A stretch of 64,000 bases of DNA from Bradyrhizobium xenonodulans (GCF_027594865.1 NZ_CP089391.1:4990501-5054500), one strand, 5' to 3'; positions 25,373 to 35,170 are shown, counted from the first letter of the stretch. The notes: generated from the letters alone by a model not told the origin. Translations and numbers: made by a program.

Positions 25373-27145
25373 TCAGTTCTGTGACGACCACGGCACGCGC
25401 GCGGCGGTGAAATCGCGCCACGTGCCTTGCAAGGCCGGCTGTACGCCGACCGATGCGCGCGCCTGCCAGCCGGCGATTGCCGCAGCCGCAATCGCGCTGT
25501 CGGGTTCGGCGCCGAGCCCGTCGAGCAGCGATGCCGTGACCGCCATGTCGTTGAAGGCGCCGAGCTCCTCCTGCAAGCCGGCGAGCCGGCGCGAGAATTT
25601 TCGCGCGGATTTGCGGTCCGCGAACAGCGGCAGCAGGAATTCGCTGAGATAGCGCAGCCGCTTGGTCGCGAGCCGCACCCGGTGCAGCTCATCCGCGGAA
25701 AGCGACTTGAAGCGCCGGCCGCGCTTGAGCACCTTGGCGTATTGCGCCGACAGGATTCGCTGCGCGAAATTGACGGCAGGCTCGGCGAGCTGGCCGAGAT
25801 CTTCGGCCGCGACGTCGTTGCGCCAGCCGCGCGTCTCGATCCAACCGCCGAGACCGATCAGGAACATTGCGCAGCGGCGATCGGCGAGCGCACCATGCGC
25901 CTTGCGGTAGGCGTCCGACTGGCGCCCGGCCACGGCGCGGCCCAGCGCGTCGAAGCCGGCGACCGACGGACAGGCCTTTGCGATCGTCGGCAAGGTCTCG
26001 AGCTGGAACACGTCCCAGTCGCGCGCGGCGGACAAATCTTGCGCCAGCCATTTGGCCTCCGACCGCAGCGCATCGAGATTATTGAGCGCGCCGACCGATG
26101 CCATCAGGTCGAGCGCCGATCGCAGCCGGCGCAGCGAAACGCGCAGCTGATGCACGCCTTCCGGATTGCGTCCGTCTTCCGCTGCCGGCAGCGACTGCAG
26201 CAGATGCAGGAAGCAGGAGCGCAGGATCGTCGCGAAGGCCTCATCCAGCGCGATCGACGCATCGAGGCGAAGTTTTCGCGGGCGTCGCGCCGCCGGCGGC
26301 TGGTCGGCCGCGAGGTCGAAGCCGCGCGCCGACTTGGTGCGGATCGACGGCTTCACCGCCCCGTGCTCCGCAAGCCGCAAGGCAACCTCGTAGATCGTGC
26401 TCGCGCTGCCGCTCTTCAGCTCGAGCTCGATCTCGCTCACCCGTAACGACCGACCGCCGGCGGTCAGCTCGCCCTGGTCGAAGGCGATCTCGACCGTGCC
26501 GGACGGCAGATCGATCATCCGCGCGTGGCGGTGGACGTCGGCGGTGAAGACGGCTTCGAGCGGCTGCGTTTCGAGATGGCTGCGAAGCTTCTCAGGAATG
26601 AAGGGCATCGCCAAAGCGAGATCGGGCGCAAGCGACGGCACGCTCGCCTCCCACTCGCCGCGGCGCAGCGGATCGTCCGTGGCATCCGTCTTCACCGTCT
26701 GCACGAAGCGCGCGCCGCTCTGGCGCACGCGCAGGTTCAGGCCGTTGCGCCGAAGCAGGCGTCCGGATGTGTCGTAATAGACTGACTTGAGATGTTTTCG
26801 CACGCCCTTGTTGCGCGCATTGGCCGCGACGACAGGCGCGGCGTTGAAATGCGCCATCCGATCGGCATCGACCAGCAGCTTGAGCTCGATCTCGCCGGTG
26901 GAAGGTGCGGCAGCGTTCGACTGAGCTGGTTCCGGTACGGCTGTCGCCTCTTGCGATGGCATCGGATCGATCACGGCGCCCTCGGCAATCGCAGGTTCCG
27001 CGTCCGGCGCAGCGGGCTCACGCTGCCTGAGGAAGCCGGCGAGAGCTTGCGTTCTCTTATTGTCGTTCGGAACAGGATTGCCATCCGGCGCGCTCGGAGT
27101 TTTGCGGGCCGGTGTTGTATCTGACTTTAGCATTGACGGTGACAT
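25373..27145 (-). CDS. CYTH and CHAD domain protein
   Basis: 590 residues. After a Pro/Ala-rich N-terminus (about 1-70) comes a CYTH domain opening with EIELKLLVDADRM and including VYYDTSGRLLRRNGLNLRVR, EWEASVPS and IEIAFDQGEL-like metal-binding acidic strands. The CYTH domain binds triphosphate (inorganic triphosphatase-type). From about 300 to the end is a CHAD domain with conserved His/Arg helices: VHQLRVSLRRLRSAL, ARDWDVF and ELHRVRLATKRLRYLSEF, proposed to bind polyphosphate. This is the YgiF-like architecture. The start at 27145 (MSPSMLKSD) is preferred over 27172 or 27133 without strong evidence. Confidence 0.88.
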   Translation of the reverse strand: MSPSMLKSDTTPARKTPSAPDGNPVPNDNKRTQALAGFLRQREPAAPDAEPAIAEGAVIDPMPSQEATAVPEPAQSNAAAPSTGEIELKLLVDADRMAHFNAAPVVAANARNKGVRKHLKSVYYDTSGRLLRRNGLNLRVRQSGARFVQTVKTDATDDPLRRGEWEASVPSLAPDLALAMPFIPEKLRSHLETQPLEAVFTADVHRHARMIDLPSGTVEIAFDQGELTAGGRSLRVSEIELELKSGSASTIYEVALRLAEHGAVKPSIRTKSARGFDLAADQPPAARRPRKLRLDASIALDEAFATILRSCFLHLLQSLPAAEDGRNPEGVHQLRVSLRRLRSALDLMASVGALNNLDALRSEAKWLAQDLSAARDWDVFQLETLPTIAKACPSVAGFDALGRAVAGRQSDAYRKAHGALADRRCAMFLIGLGGWIETRGWRNDVAAEDLGQLAEPAVNFAQRILSAQYAKVLKRGRRFKSLSADELHRVRLATKRLRYLSEFLLPLFADRKSARKFSRRLAGLQEELGAFNDMAVTASLLDGLGAEPDSAIAAAAIAGWQARASVGVQPALQGTWRDFTAARVPWSSQN

Positions 27146-27381
27146 GACAATTTGATGACAGGGCGACAGCATATAGCCGGTGCGGCCCGAGAGGAATAGT
27201 CACGTTACGCAGCAATGCATTGTCGTCCACACGGCGTGCCAAGCGCAGAAATCCGGCAAGGACTGTCACAATTTGGCCTGGCATTACGAAATAGGCTGCT
27301 TCAGAGATTGGCAAGTGATCGAATTGATAGCGAATCTCGCCGTTCTCGAAACCGAGATAACCGTGTCAACGAGCTTGACTC

Positions 27382-27540
27382 ATGCTAGCCGAGAAATTCT
27401 TTCTGGTTCTGGAGACGCTTAGAAGCCACGCCTCCGACGAGCGGCCGCAGATTGTGACAGGCCCTGCAAACCGCGGCACGGTCCCGGAGCCTGCGACCCG
27501 GGCGCGACGAAGGCCACCGGTTCCCGACGATCAGAGTTAG
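27382..27540 (+). CDS. Small hypothetical protein (52 aa)
   Basis: ATG at 27382 to TAG at 27540, beginning MLAEKFFLVLETLRSHASDE. Short proteins starting MLAEKFFL.LETL are frequent hypothetical products in Bradyrhizobium (recalled, not searched). The tail is Pro/Arg-rich and less certain. No good ribosome binding site is seen. It lies alone between the CYTH-CHAD gene and the RND pump gene and is too short for routine detection. Confidence 0.45.
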   Translation: MLAEKFFLVLETLRSHASDERPQIVTGPANRGTVPEPATRARRRPPVPDDQS

Positions 27541-27589
27541 AAACGTTCTTCGCTTCGCGCGTGGACCATCCCCCTCAAATCGCTGGCTT

Positions 27590-30500
27590 CTAACGGCTCG
27601 CCGCAACTTGTTGGGCTGAGGCCTCCGCTGGCTCGGCTCCCATCGCGGTCGGCCGCGCGATCAGGGCGTAGGCGACGGGCACCACGAACAGCGTGAACAG
27701 CGTGCCGATCGACAATCCGGTCGCGATCACGAGACCCATGTTGTAGCGCGACACCGCGCCTGCGCCGCTCGCCGTGATCAGGGGAACGACGCCGAGCACC
27801 ATCGCCGCGGTGGTCATCAGGATCGGTCGCAGTCGGATCGTGGCCGCCTCGATGATGGCTTCGGTCAGTTCCTTCCCGGCCGCGCGCAGCTCGTTGGCGA
27901 CCTCGACCATCAAGATGCCGTGCTTGCTGACCAGACCCATCAGCGTGAGCAGCCCGACCTGGGTATAGATGTTGAGGCTCGCGCCGCCGATGCCGAGGCT
28001 GATGAAGATCAGCGCGCCGGCGAGCGACATCGGCACCGACACCAGGATGATGACGGGATCGAGGAAGCTGTTGAACAGCGCCGCCAACGCCAGGAAGATG
28101 ATGATCACGGCGAAGGCGAAGGTGGTGACGAAGCCCCCCGATTCCTGCTCGAGCTGCCGCGAGGCGCCGCCGAAATCGACGGAATAGCCGACCGGCAACG
28201 TCTTTGCGAGATTCTTCAGGGTCGCAAGCGCGCTCCCCATGGAGACACCGGGCATCGCGACGCCCGAGATCGTCGCCGCGTTGATCTGCTGGAAGTGGTT
28301 GCGCGACTGCGGGATGGTCTTGCTCTCGAGATGCGCCACGGTGGACAACGGCACCATCGAATTGTCGCTGGCGCGAATGTAGTAGCCGAGCAACTGGTCG
28401 CTGGTCAGCCGCTCGTTCTGCCGGGCCTGCGGAATCACCTTGTACGAGCGGCCGTCCAGGCTGAAATAGTCGAGATAATTACCGCCCAGCATGGTCGCGA
28501 GCGAACCGCCGAGATCGCTCATCTTGAGGCCGAGATCGCCGGCCTTGTCACGGTCGAACATGACCATGGTCTGCGGCTTGTCGACCTTCAGATCGGTGTC
28601 GAGGAAAATGAACTGGCCGCTCTTGAGCGCCTCCGCCATGAAGTTCCGCGAGACCTCGTCGAGCTCGTTGAAGGAGCCGGTCGTGCCGATGACGAACTGG
28701 ATCGGAAGCCCGTTGCTCCCGGGTAGCGGCGAGGGTTGAAACGCGACCGACCGGGTCCCGGCAATGGTGTTGAGCAGGTTCTGGAACTCAGGCTGCAACG
28801 TCTTGGTGGTTGCGCTGCGCTGATCCCATGGCTTGAGCACCCAGCCGCTGATCACCTGGGTCGACGTGTCGATCTGGAAGACCGTCTGCGTTTCGGGCCG
28901 CCTGGCCACGAGCTCATAGAGCTGCTCGCCGTAGAATTGGCGCTGCTGGAGTGTCGCCGAGGGCGCGGCCGTGGACAGCGAGAGCACGACGCCCTGATCC
29001 TCGTCCGGCGCAAGCTCGCTGGTCGATGTCGCGTAGAGCCAGGGGATGCCGGCAAGCAGCAGCAGGGCGAAGACGACCACCACGGGCTTCATGGCAAAGA
29101 CAGCCTCCAGCCGGCGGCGATAGGCGGCGGAGAACCGCTCCAGCACGTGGTCAATGCCGCGGACCAGGCGCGCTTCCCAATTGGTGGCATCGCGCTCGGT
29201 CTTGCGCAGAAGCCAGGCACAGTTCATGGGCGACAGCGTCAGCGCAATCACAGCCGACACGGTCACGGCACCGGCGAGCGTGAAGGCGAATTCGGTGAAC
29301 AGCGCACCGGTGAGGCCGCCCTGGAATCCCACGGGCACATAGACGGCGATCAGGACCACCGTCATGGCGATGATCGGGCTCGCCAATGCACGGGCCGACT
29401 GGATCGCGGCGTCGACCGGCGAAACACCCTCGTCGATCAACCGGTGCACGCTCTCCACCACGATGATGGCGTCGTCCACCACGAGGCCGATGGCGAGCAC
29501 CAGCGCCAGCAGCGTCAGGAGATTGATGGAGAATCCCATCAGGAGCATCAGGCCGAACGTGCCGATCAGCGACAGCGGAATCGCGATCACCGGGATCAGC
29601 ACCGAGCGCCACGATCCCAGGAACAGGAAGACCACGACGATCACGATCAGCACCGCCTCCAGCAGCGAGTGAATGACTTCGTCGATCGAGGAGTTCACGA
29701 AATCCGTGGAATCATAAAGCACCTCGCCGACGATGCCGTTCGGGAGCTGTGCCTTGATATCGGGCAGCACCGCCTTCACACCGTTGATGACGTCGAGGAG
29801 ATTGGCGGTGGGCGCGGTCTGGATACCGATATAGACGGCGGTCTTTCCGTTGAACCTGGTTCCCGAATCGTAGTCGTCGTTACCGAGGGTCACGCTTGCC
29901 ACGTCACGCAACCGGATGATCGCGCCGTTGACGGTCTTGATCACGAGATTGCGGTACTGCTCGAGCGAATGCAAATTGGTCGATGCCGCAAGATCCACCT
30001 GCACGAGCCGGCCCTTGGTCGCGCCGAGCCCCGAGATGTAGTCGTTGCCGGATAGCGCGGTCGAGACGTCGCTCGCGGTCAGACCGTAGGCGGCGAGCTT
30101 GTCGGGATCGAGCCAGGCGCGGAGCGCGAACTTCTTGGCGCCCAGCAGTTCGGCGGTCTGCACGCCGGAGACAGCCTGCAGGCGCGGCTGCACCACGCGC
30201 GTGAGATAGTCGGTGATCTGGTTCGGCGCCAGCACGTCGCTGGCGAAGCCGATATACATGGCGTCGATGGTCTGGCCGACCTTCAGCGTCAGCGTCGGCT
30301 GCTGCGTGCCACTCGGAAACTGGTTGAGGACCGAATTGACCTTGGCATTGATCTCCGTCATCGCCTTGCCGGAGTCGTAGTTCAGCCGCAGATTGATCGT
30401 GATGGTGCTGGAACCGGTGACGCTGCTCGACGTCATGTAGTCGATGCCGTTGGCCTGCGCGATGGCGTTCTCCAGCGGCGTGGTGATGAAACCGGCGATG

Positions 30501-30673
30501 ATGTCGGAATCTGCGCCTGCATAGGCCGTCGTCACCGTGACGATGGCGTTCTGGGTCCGCGGATATTGCAGGATCGACAGCGTCGACATCGAACGCAAGC
30601 CGAGCACCAGGATCAAGGCGCTGACCACCAGCGCCAGGACCGGACGGCGGATGAAGATATCGGTGAAACGCAT
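27590..30673 (-). CDS. RND efflux transporter permease (HAE1 family)
   Basis: 1027 residues, the usual length of AcrB/MexB-type pumps. TM1 follows MRFTDIFIRRPVLALVVSAL. The proton-relay Asp pair lies in GLVVDDAIIVVESVHRL (TM4) and the Lys partner in GLVSKHGILMVEVANELRA (TM10). Large periplasmic loops form the porter and docking domains. Acting with the adaptor and outer-membrane factor encoded upstream, it would export drugs or other amphiphilic compounds across the envelope by proton antiport. It is the last gene of the outer-membrane factor-adaptor-pump operon, 35 bp after the adaptor gene. A C-terminal hydrophilic tail ends ASAQQVAASR. Confidence 0.95.
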   Translation of the reverse strand: MRFTDIFIRRPVLALVVSALILVLGLRSMSTLSILQYPRTQNAIVTVTTAYAGADSDIIAGFITTPLENAIAQANGIDYMTSSSVTGSSTITINLRLNYDSGKAMTEINAKVNSVLNQFPSGTQQPTLTLKVGQTIDAMYIGFASDVLAPNQITDYLTRVVQPRLQAVSGVQTAELLGAKKFALRAWLDPDKLAAYGLTASDVSTALSGNDYISGLGATKGRLVQVDLAASTNLHSLEQYRNLVIKTVNGAIIRLRDVASVTLGNDDYDSGTRFNGKTAVYIGIQTAPTANLLDVINGVKAVLPDIKAQLPNGIVGEVLYDSTDFVNSSIDEVIHSLLEAVLIVIVVVFLFLGSWRSVLIPVIAIPLSLIGTFGLMLLMGFSINLLTLLALVLAIGLVVDDAIIVVESVHRLIDEGVSPVDAAIQSARALASPIIAMTVVLIAVYVPVGFQGGLTGALFTEFAFTLAGAVTVSAVIALTLSPMNCAWLLRKTERDATNWEARLVRGIDHVLERFSAAYRRRLEAVFAMKPVVVVFALLLLAGIPWLYATSTSELAPDEDQGVVLSLSTAAPSATLQQRQFYGEQLYELVARRPETQTVFQIDTSTQVISGWVLKPWDQRSATTKTLQPEFQNLLNTIAGTRSVAFQPSPLPGSNGLPIQFVIGTTGSFNELDEVSRNFMAEALKSGQFIFLDTDLKVDKPQTMVMFDRDKAGDLGLKMSDLGGSLATMLGGNYLDYFSLDGRSYKVIPQARQNERLTSDQLLGYYIRASDNSMVPLSTVAHLESKTIPQSRNHFQQINAATISGVAMPGVSMGSALATLKNLAKTLPVGYSVDFGGASRQLEQESGGFVTTFAFAVIIIFLALAALFNSFLDPVIILVSVPMSLAGALIFISLGIGGASLNIYTQVGLLTLMGLVSKHGILMVEVANELRAAGKELTEAIIEAATIRLRPILMTTAAMVLGVVPLITASGAGAVSRYNMGLVIATGLSIGTLFTLFVVPVAYALIARPTAMGAEPAEASAQQVAASR

Positions 30674-30708
30674 GGTCTATTGCTGCCTGCTCGAATTCGT
30701 GGCCGGGT

Positions 30709-31824
30709 CTACTGATCGACGATGTTGGGCGCGACTTCCGCGACCGGCACATGGGAATTGTCGATCTTGACCGGGCTGCCGTTGCGCAGCTTGAGCTGGC
30801 CGGCGATCACCACCGTCTCGCCCAGCTTCACGCCATCGGTCACCGCGATGCGATCGCCCTTCGGCGACCTGGTCTTGACGAACATCTGGCGCGCGGTGCC
30901 CTGCCCGTCGCGCAAATTGTCGACGAGATAGACGAGATCGCCGTAGGAATTGTTCACGATCGCAGTCAGCGGCACCGTGGCGATCTGCTCCGGCTTGCCG
31001 ACGGCGATCTCGACCTTGGCGAACATGCCCGGCAGCAGTCGGGCTTCGCCGTTTCGCAAGGTGGCGCGCACCTGGACGTTGCGGCTGGTCGAATCGACCT
31101 TGGCGTTGATCGCCGTGATCTGCCCGGTAAACCGCTCCGCCGGAAACGCATCGACCGAGATCGCGACGTCCTGGTTGATGCCGATCGACGCCAGCGCCTG
31201 CTGCGGCAGGTAGAAGTCGACATAGATCGGATCGAGGCTTTGCAGGGTGACGATGCTCGTGCCGGCGCTCAGATATTGACCGAGATCGACGGCGCGAATG
31301 CCGAGCCGGCCCGCAAACGGCGCCTTCAGCGTCTTCTGCTCGAGCAGGGCCTTCTGCTGCCCCACCAGGGCCTGGGCGTTCTTCAGATTGGCCTTGTCGC
31401 TGTCGACCGTCGCCTGGCTGACGGCGTTGAACTTGATCTGCTCCTCGTCGCGCTTCAGCACGATGGCGTAGTTCTCAGCGGTTGCTTGCAGCGAGTTCAG
31501 CTTGGCGATGTCATCGGTTGCAACCAACGACAGCAATGGCTGCCCGGCCGCGACGCTGTCACCGGAGGAGAACTGGATAGTCTGGACGATGCCCGCGACC
31601 TGAAGCGCGAGATCGGCGCCGTTGACGGCCCGCAGCGAGCCGACGGCGCTGAAGGTCGACTGCCAGGGCGCGTTGGCCGCCACCACGGTGGACACGACCT
31701 GCGGCGGATTGGCCATGCCCCCGATCGCCTTCCGGATCATCATGTCCTTGAAGGTCTGAAAGCCGTAGAGGCCGCCGAACAGGACCGCCATCCCGCTCAG
31801 CATGATCGTCATGCGCTTGATCAT
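30709..31824 (-). CDS. RND efflux periplasmic adaptor (membrane fusion protein)
   Basis: 371 residues. An N-terminal membrane anchor (KRMTIMLSGMAVLFGGLYGF) is followed by the lipoyl-like domain, an alpha-hairpin (about 100-160, coiled-coil, SLQATAENYAIVLKRDEEQI) and beta-barrel and membrane-proximal domains (APFAGRLGIRAVDLGQYLSA is the typical lipoyl-half motif). It bridges the pump and the outer-membrane factor. Its start overlaps the stop of the outer-membrane factor gene by 4 bp (ATGA), showing translational coupling. Confidence 0.93.
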   Translation of the reverse strand: MIKRMTIMLSGMAVLFGGLYGFQTFKDMMIRKAIGGMANPPQVVSTVVAANAPWQSTFSAVGSLRAVNGADLALQVAGIVQTIQFSSGDSVAAGQPLLSLVATDDIAKLNSLQATAENYAIVLKRDEEQIKFNAVSQATVDSDKANLKNAQALVGQQKALLEQKTLKAPFAGRLGIRAVDLGQYLSAGTSIVTLQSLDPIYVDFYLPQQALASIGINQDVAISVDAFPAERFTGQITAINAKVDSTSRNVQVRATLRNGEARLLPGMFAKVEIAVGKPEQIATVPLTAIVNNSYGDLVYLVDNLRDGQGTARQMFVKTRSPKGDRIAVTDGVKLGETVVIAGQLKLRNGSPVKIDNSHVPVAEVAPNIVDQ

Positions 31825-33410
31825 CGCATCGCTTCCTGGTTTTTCTTGTCGGGACCGGCGAAGTAGCCGGGATTGGCGCGCGGCAGCGCGTCGGGGGTCT
31901 CATCCGTCCGATTCCACCAGCCGCCGCCGAGCGACTGGAACAGCGCGGCCGTATCGGTGAAGCGCGTCGCCTGCGCCTTGATGCGCGACACGCGCGCATT
32001 GAGATAGGACTGCTGGGCGTTGATGACGGTCACATAAGGGACCGCGCCGGTCTTGAATTGCTCGACCGCCATCGCGAGACTGTCCGCAGTCGCCTTCTCC
32101 GCGGCCGCCTGCGCCTTCAGCGTCGCGGCGTCGTACTGGATGGCGCGCAGCGAATCCGCAACGTTCTGGAAGGCAGTCACCACTGCACTCTTGTAGAGCG
32201 CCAGATCCTGCTCGAACGTCGCCACGTCGGCTTCCTTGGTGTGATACAGCGTCCCGCCATCGAAGATTTTCTGGCTGACGCTGGAGGCGGCGCTCCAGAC
32301 GATGGTGTCAGGCGAGAACAGCCGTTCCGGGCCGCTGGCTCCATAGCTGCCCGACAGCGTGAGCTGCGGCAGCAGATTCGCGATGCCGACGCCCACGGTG
32401 GCGGTCGCCTGATGCAGCGTCGCTTCGGCCTGGCGGATGTCGGGACGCTGCCGCACCAGCATCGAGGGCAAGGACACCGGCAACCGGCCCGGCAGACGCA
32501 GATCGGCAAGCCTGACATGTTCGCCGCGGTCCTGGCTCGGCAGCCGCCCGAGATAGGCCATCAACTGGTTGCGCTGCTGCGCCAGCTGCTTCTGAAGCGG
32601 GGCCAGCGTTGCTCTCGCCTGCGCCAGCGTCGCTTCCTGCGACAGCACATCCGATTTCGAGTTCGCACCGATCTCGAACTGGTGCTGGATGCGCACGAGT
32701 TGGTCCGTCTCGGCCTTGATGATCTCCTCGGTCGCGGCGATTTGATCACGCAGCGAAGCGTCCGTGATCGCGGCAGTGACCACGTTGGCGGTCAAGGCCA
32801 GATAGGTCGCCTCGAGCTTGAACGCCTGGTAGTCCGCCTGCGCCTGAAGGGATTCGACCTGACGCCGCGTGCCGCCCCAGATGTCCAGGGCATAGGACAC
32901 GCTGACCGAGGCGCCATAGAGCGTATAGTTCGAGGTCTGCCCCGGCCACTGCCCCTGCTGGGCCGTCGTCGCCTGCTCGCGTTGCGCCGATCCGTCCGCG
33001 GTCACCTGCGGAAACAAGCTCCCCTGCTGCGCCAGCGCGCTTTCCCGCGCGCTGCGCAGCGCGAACTGCGCCGCCTGGACGTCAGGATGGTTGCGCACCG
33101 CCTCCTCGACGAAGGCGCTGAGCTGCTTCGATCGAAACAGCGTCCACCAATACCCGGATATGTCGCCGCCCGACGCAAAGCCCTGCGCGTTGCCGCCCGC
33201 AACCGGGGCGCTCGTGGTCGACGCAACGCGCTGCTCTCGCGTGAAGCTGGCGACGGCCGGGCCCGAGGGCGCGACGAAGTCCGGGCCGACGGCGCAGGAC
33301 GCAAGCAGAACGCCGGGCACGAGCATGCCCGTCCAGGCAACGGCCCTGCCCCGCCAGTCGGCCATGATGGACAGCCGGCTGCGACGCGGACCTGAAGGGT
33401 TGAATGTCAT
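31821..33410 (-). CDS. Outer-membrane efflux factor, NodT family lipoprotein
   Basis: 529 residues. The N-terminus ends in a lipobox LLASC, giving a lipid-anchored mature protein starting CAVGPDF. Two repeated OEP modules follow (SGYWWTLFRSKQLSAFVEEA; LRLPGRLPVSLPSMLVRQRPDI), each making half of the TolC-like barrel and tunnel. It is first in the operon, before the adaptor, whereas the adaptor-pump-outer-membrane order is more common. The frame opens at an ATG at 33410 that directly abuts the 21-bp palindrome, so transcription would begin inside the operator and leave almost no leader; ATG at 33365 is an alternative. Confidence 0.9.
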   Translation of the reverse strand: MTFNPSGPRRSRLSIMADWRGRAVAWTGMLVPGVLLASCAVGPDFVAPSGPAVASFTREQRVASTTSAPVAGGNAQGFASGGDISGYWWTLFRSKQLSAFVEEAVRNHPDVQAAQFALRSARESALAQQGSLFPQVTADGSAQREQATTAQQGQWPGQTSNYTLYGASVSVSYALDIWGGTRRQVESLQAQADYQAFKLEATYLALTANVVTAAITDASLRDQIAATEEIIKAETDQLVRIQHQFEIGANSKSDVLSQEATLAQARATLAPLQKQLAQQRNQLMAYLGRLPSQDRGEHVRLADLRLPGRLPVSLPSMLVRQRPDIRQAEATLHQATATVGVGIANLLPQLTLSGSYGASGPERLFSPDTIVWSAASSVSQKIFDGGTLYHTKEADVATFEQDLALYKSAVVTAFQNVADSLRAIQYDAATLKAQAAAEKATADSLAMAVEQFKTGAVPYVTVINAQQSYLNARVSRIKAQATRFTDTAALFQSLGGGWWNRTDETPDALPRANPGYFAGPDKKNQEAMR

Positions 33411-33431
33411 AAAACTAAACCGTTTAGTTTT
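33411..33431. promoter_or_regulatory. TetR-type operator: perfect 21-bp palindrome
   Basis: Arms AAAACTAAAC (33411-33420) and GTTTAGTTTT (33422-33431) around a single C. It is AT-rich and located exactly between the outer-membrane factor start and the divergent tetR-type gene. Length, symmetry and position match operators of TetR/AcrR repressors that control RND pumps, so one site probably represses both directions. Confidence 0.75.
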
Positions 33432-33493
33432 TCGTCCGGGCCATGTATGTTGCTAGCCTCGGCGGAATGTCAAGCCTTGGAGAATTGCAGATC

Positions 33494-34225
33494 ATGGCTG
33501 CTGCCGCGCAAAAACCGCAAACACGACGGGCCGCGCATCGGACCGATGCCGGCGAACGAACGCGCGCGAAGGTGAAGCACCGCCAGATCCTCGACAGCGC
33601 ACGCGAGCTGTTTCTCGATCTCGGCTTCGACGCAACGAGCATGGATGCGATCGCACGTCATGCCGGGGTGTCGAAGGCGACGCTCTACGTTCATTTCGAC
33701 GACAAGGACGACCTGCTGCTGGCGCTGGTGAGCGACGAGTGCCGCCGCGTCGGGCCGAAGACGTTGTGGCAGGACGACGGCGAGCCGATCGATCTCAGGA
33801 AGGGACTGCGCGCGATCGCAAGGACGTTTCTCGAAGGCTTTCTCGACCAGAGGGGGCTGGCGATGCACAGGCTGATCATGACCTGCGCCTCGCGCTACCC
33901 GCGCGTGGCCGACGTCTTCATGAAGGCCGGACCAGAGCGCTGCGACGCCGAGGTCGCCGCATTCCTGCGCGCGGCGCAAGCGCAGCACCTCGTCGACATT
34001 CCCGACATCAAGCTCGCGTCGACACAGTTTCTCAGCCTCGTTCAGGGCAAGGAAATCCTGAAATGGGCCCTGTCCATGACCACGCCAAGCGAGGCTCGGC
34101 ATCGCGCCTTGATCGACGGAGGCATCAACGTCTTCCTTGCGGCGTACGAGCGTCGCCCACGCCTCGCGCGGCCGCCCGAGAAACAGAAGCGCGGCAGTTC
34201 GGCGAAGGCACGCCCTTCACGTTAG
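33494..34225 (+). CDS. TetR/AcrR family transcriptional regulator
   Basis: 243 residues from ATG at 33494 (GGAGAA upstream). The N-terminal HTH covers about 35-80: ILDSARELFLDLGFDATSMD and IARHAGVSKATLYVHFDDKD, a textbook TetR motif. The ligand-binding helical domain follows. The C-terminus is basic (RPPEKQKRGSSAKARPSR). It is divergent from the RND operon across the palindrome at 33411-33431, so it is the probable local repressor, released by pump substrates. In-frame starts at 33443 and 33467 also exist. Confidence 0.92.
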   Translation: MAAAAQKPQTRRAAHRTDAGERTRAKVKHRQILDSARELFLDLGFDATSMDAIARHAGVSKATLYVHFDDKDDLLLALVSDECRRVGPKTLWQDDGEPIDLRKGLRAIARTFLEGFLDQRGLAMHRLIMTCASRYPRVADVFMKAGPERCDAEVAAFLRAAQAQHLVDIPDIKLASTQFLSLVQGKEILKWALSMTTPSEARHRALIDGGINVFLAAYERRPRLARPPEKQKRGSSAKARPSR

Positions 34226-34246
34226 GAGCGGGCAACCCGCGCGCGC

Positions 34247-34954
34247 TCACGCACCCAGCACGTCCGCGAGTCGCAGCTCGTCCGCAGCGGGATCTTTCAG
34301 GAACAGCTCGGCCTCGATCTCATCCAGATGCGACAGCATCTGCGCGCGCGCGGCCTCCCGGTCGCGCTTGCGGATCGCGGCGACGATGCCGGCATGGTGA
34401 TCGGTGCCGCAGGCCGGCGTGTCGTGACGGCGGTAGAGCAGGATGATCAGCGAGGAGCGTGCAATCAGCTCCTTGAGGAAACCGAGATAGATGCTGTGGC
34501 CGCTCATCTCGGCGACGAGGCGATGAAACTCGCCGGAGAGACGGACTGACGCGCGTGCGTCGCCGCGCATCTCGGCCTCGCGCTCTTCAGTGAGATGCTG
34601 CTGGAGGCGAGCAATCCAGACCGGCGAGACAGCGTCGATCGCGTGATCCATGATCGTGGGCTCGATCAGGCGGCGGGCCTCGAACACTTCGCGGGCATCG
34701 GCGGGCGTCGGCCGCGCGACGAAGGCGCCGCGGTTCTTCTCGATATTGACGATGCCCTCATGGGCGAGCTGCTGAAGCGCGGTGCGGACCAGCGTGCGGC
34801 TCGCGCCGTAGATCTCGCCGATCTCGTCCTCGCCAAGCTTCGTGCCCGGCAGCAGGCGATGCTCGAGGATCGCCGCAGTCACACCCTCCCTGATACGGCT
34901 GACGCGATCGCTCGCGTCTGGCGCGTCGGATTTCGGGCGGGTTCTGGCGGCCAT
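34247..34954 (-). CDS. GntR family transcriptional regulator (FCD type)
   Basis: 235 residues from ATG at 34954. The winged HTH covers about 15-75 (SRIREGVTAAILEHRLLPGT, LGEDEIGEIYGASRTLVRTA) and the FCD ligand domain about 85-220, with metal-site residues in EFHRLVAEMSGHSIYLGFL and DHHAGIVAAI (Asp/His cluster). FCD regulators often bind dicarboxylate or amino-acid-derived ligands. It is divergent from the ABC importer operon with about 270 bp between them, and probably regulates it together with the sigma-54 promoter. Confidence 0.88.
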   Translation of the reverse strand: MAARTRPKSDAPDASDRVSRIREGVTAAILEHRLLPGTKLGEDEIGEIYGASRTLVRTALQQLAHEGIVNIEKNRGAFVARPTPADAREVFEARRLIEPTIMDHAIDAVSPVWIARLQQHLTEEREAEMRGDARASVRLSGEFHRLVAEMSGHSIYLGFLKELIARSSLIILLYRRHDTPACGTDHHAGIVAAIRKRDREAARAQMLSHLDEIEAELFLKDPAADELRLADVLGA

Positions 34955-35170
34955 CAGTTCGAGGGTTGGGTTTGAGGGGCTCGATCGGCGACGTTTGGCT
35001 TGGAATGTTAGTCGACCAGCTGTATCCAATCACAGGCGAAAGTTTATACAATCTGCGCCCGTTTTGTGTGCAGCGAGGCAGGTCGAGGCCGGGACACCCA
35101 ATGGCGCCGGATTCGATCTAACTACCTGACTCTGCTACAAAGTTCTGGAATTCAGCCGGCCAAGGGCGGT

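Noticed and set aside
28736..30055. Large plus-strand ORFs opposite the RND pump
   Set aside because: His/Arg/Asp-rich shadow frames of a high-GC gene on the other strand, no domains.
35021..35050. TGTAT...ATACA as a GntR (FCD) operator
   Set aside because: The half-sites are 20 bases apart, too far for a single FadR-like site.
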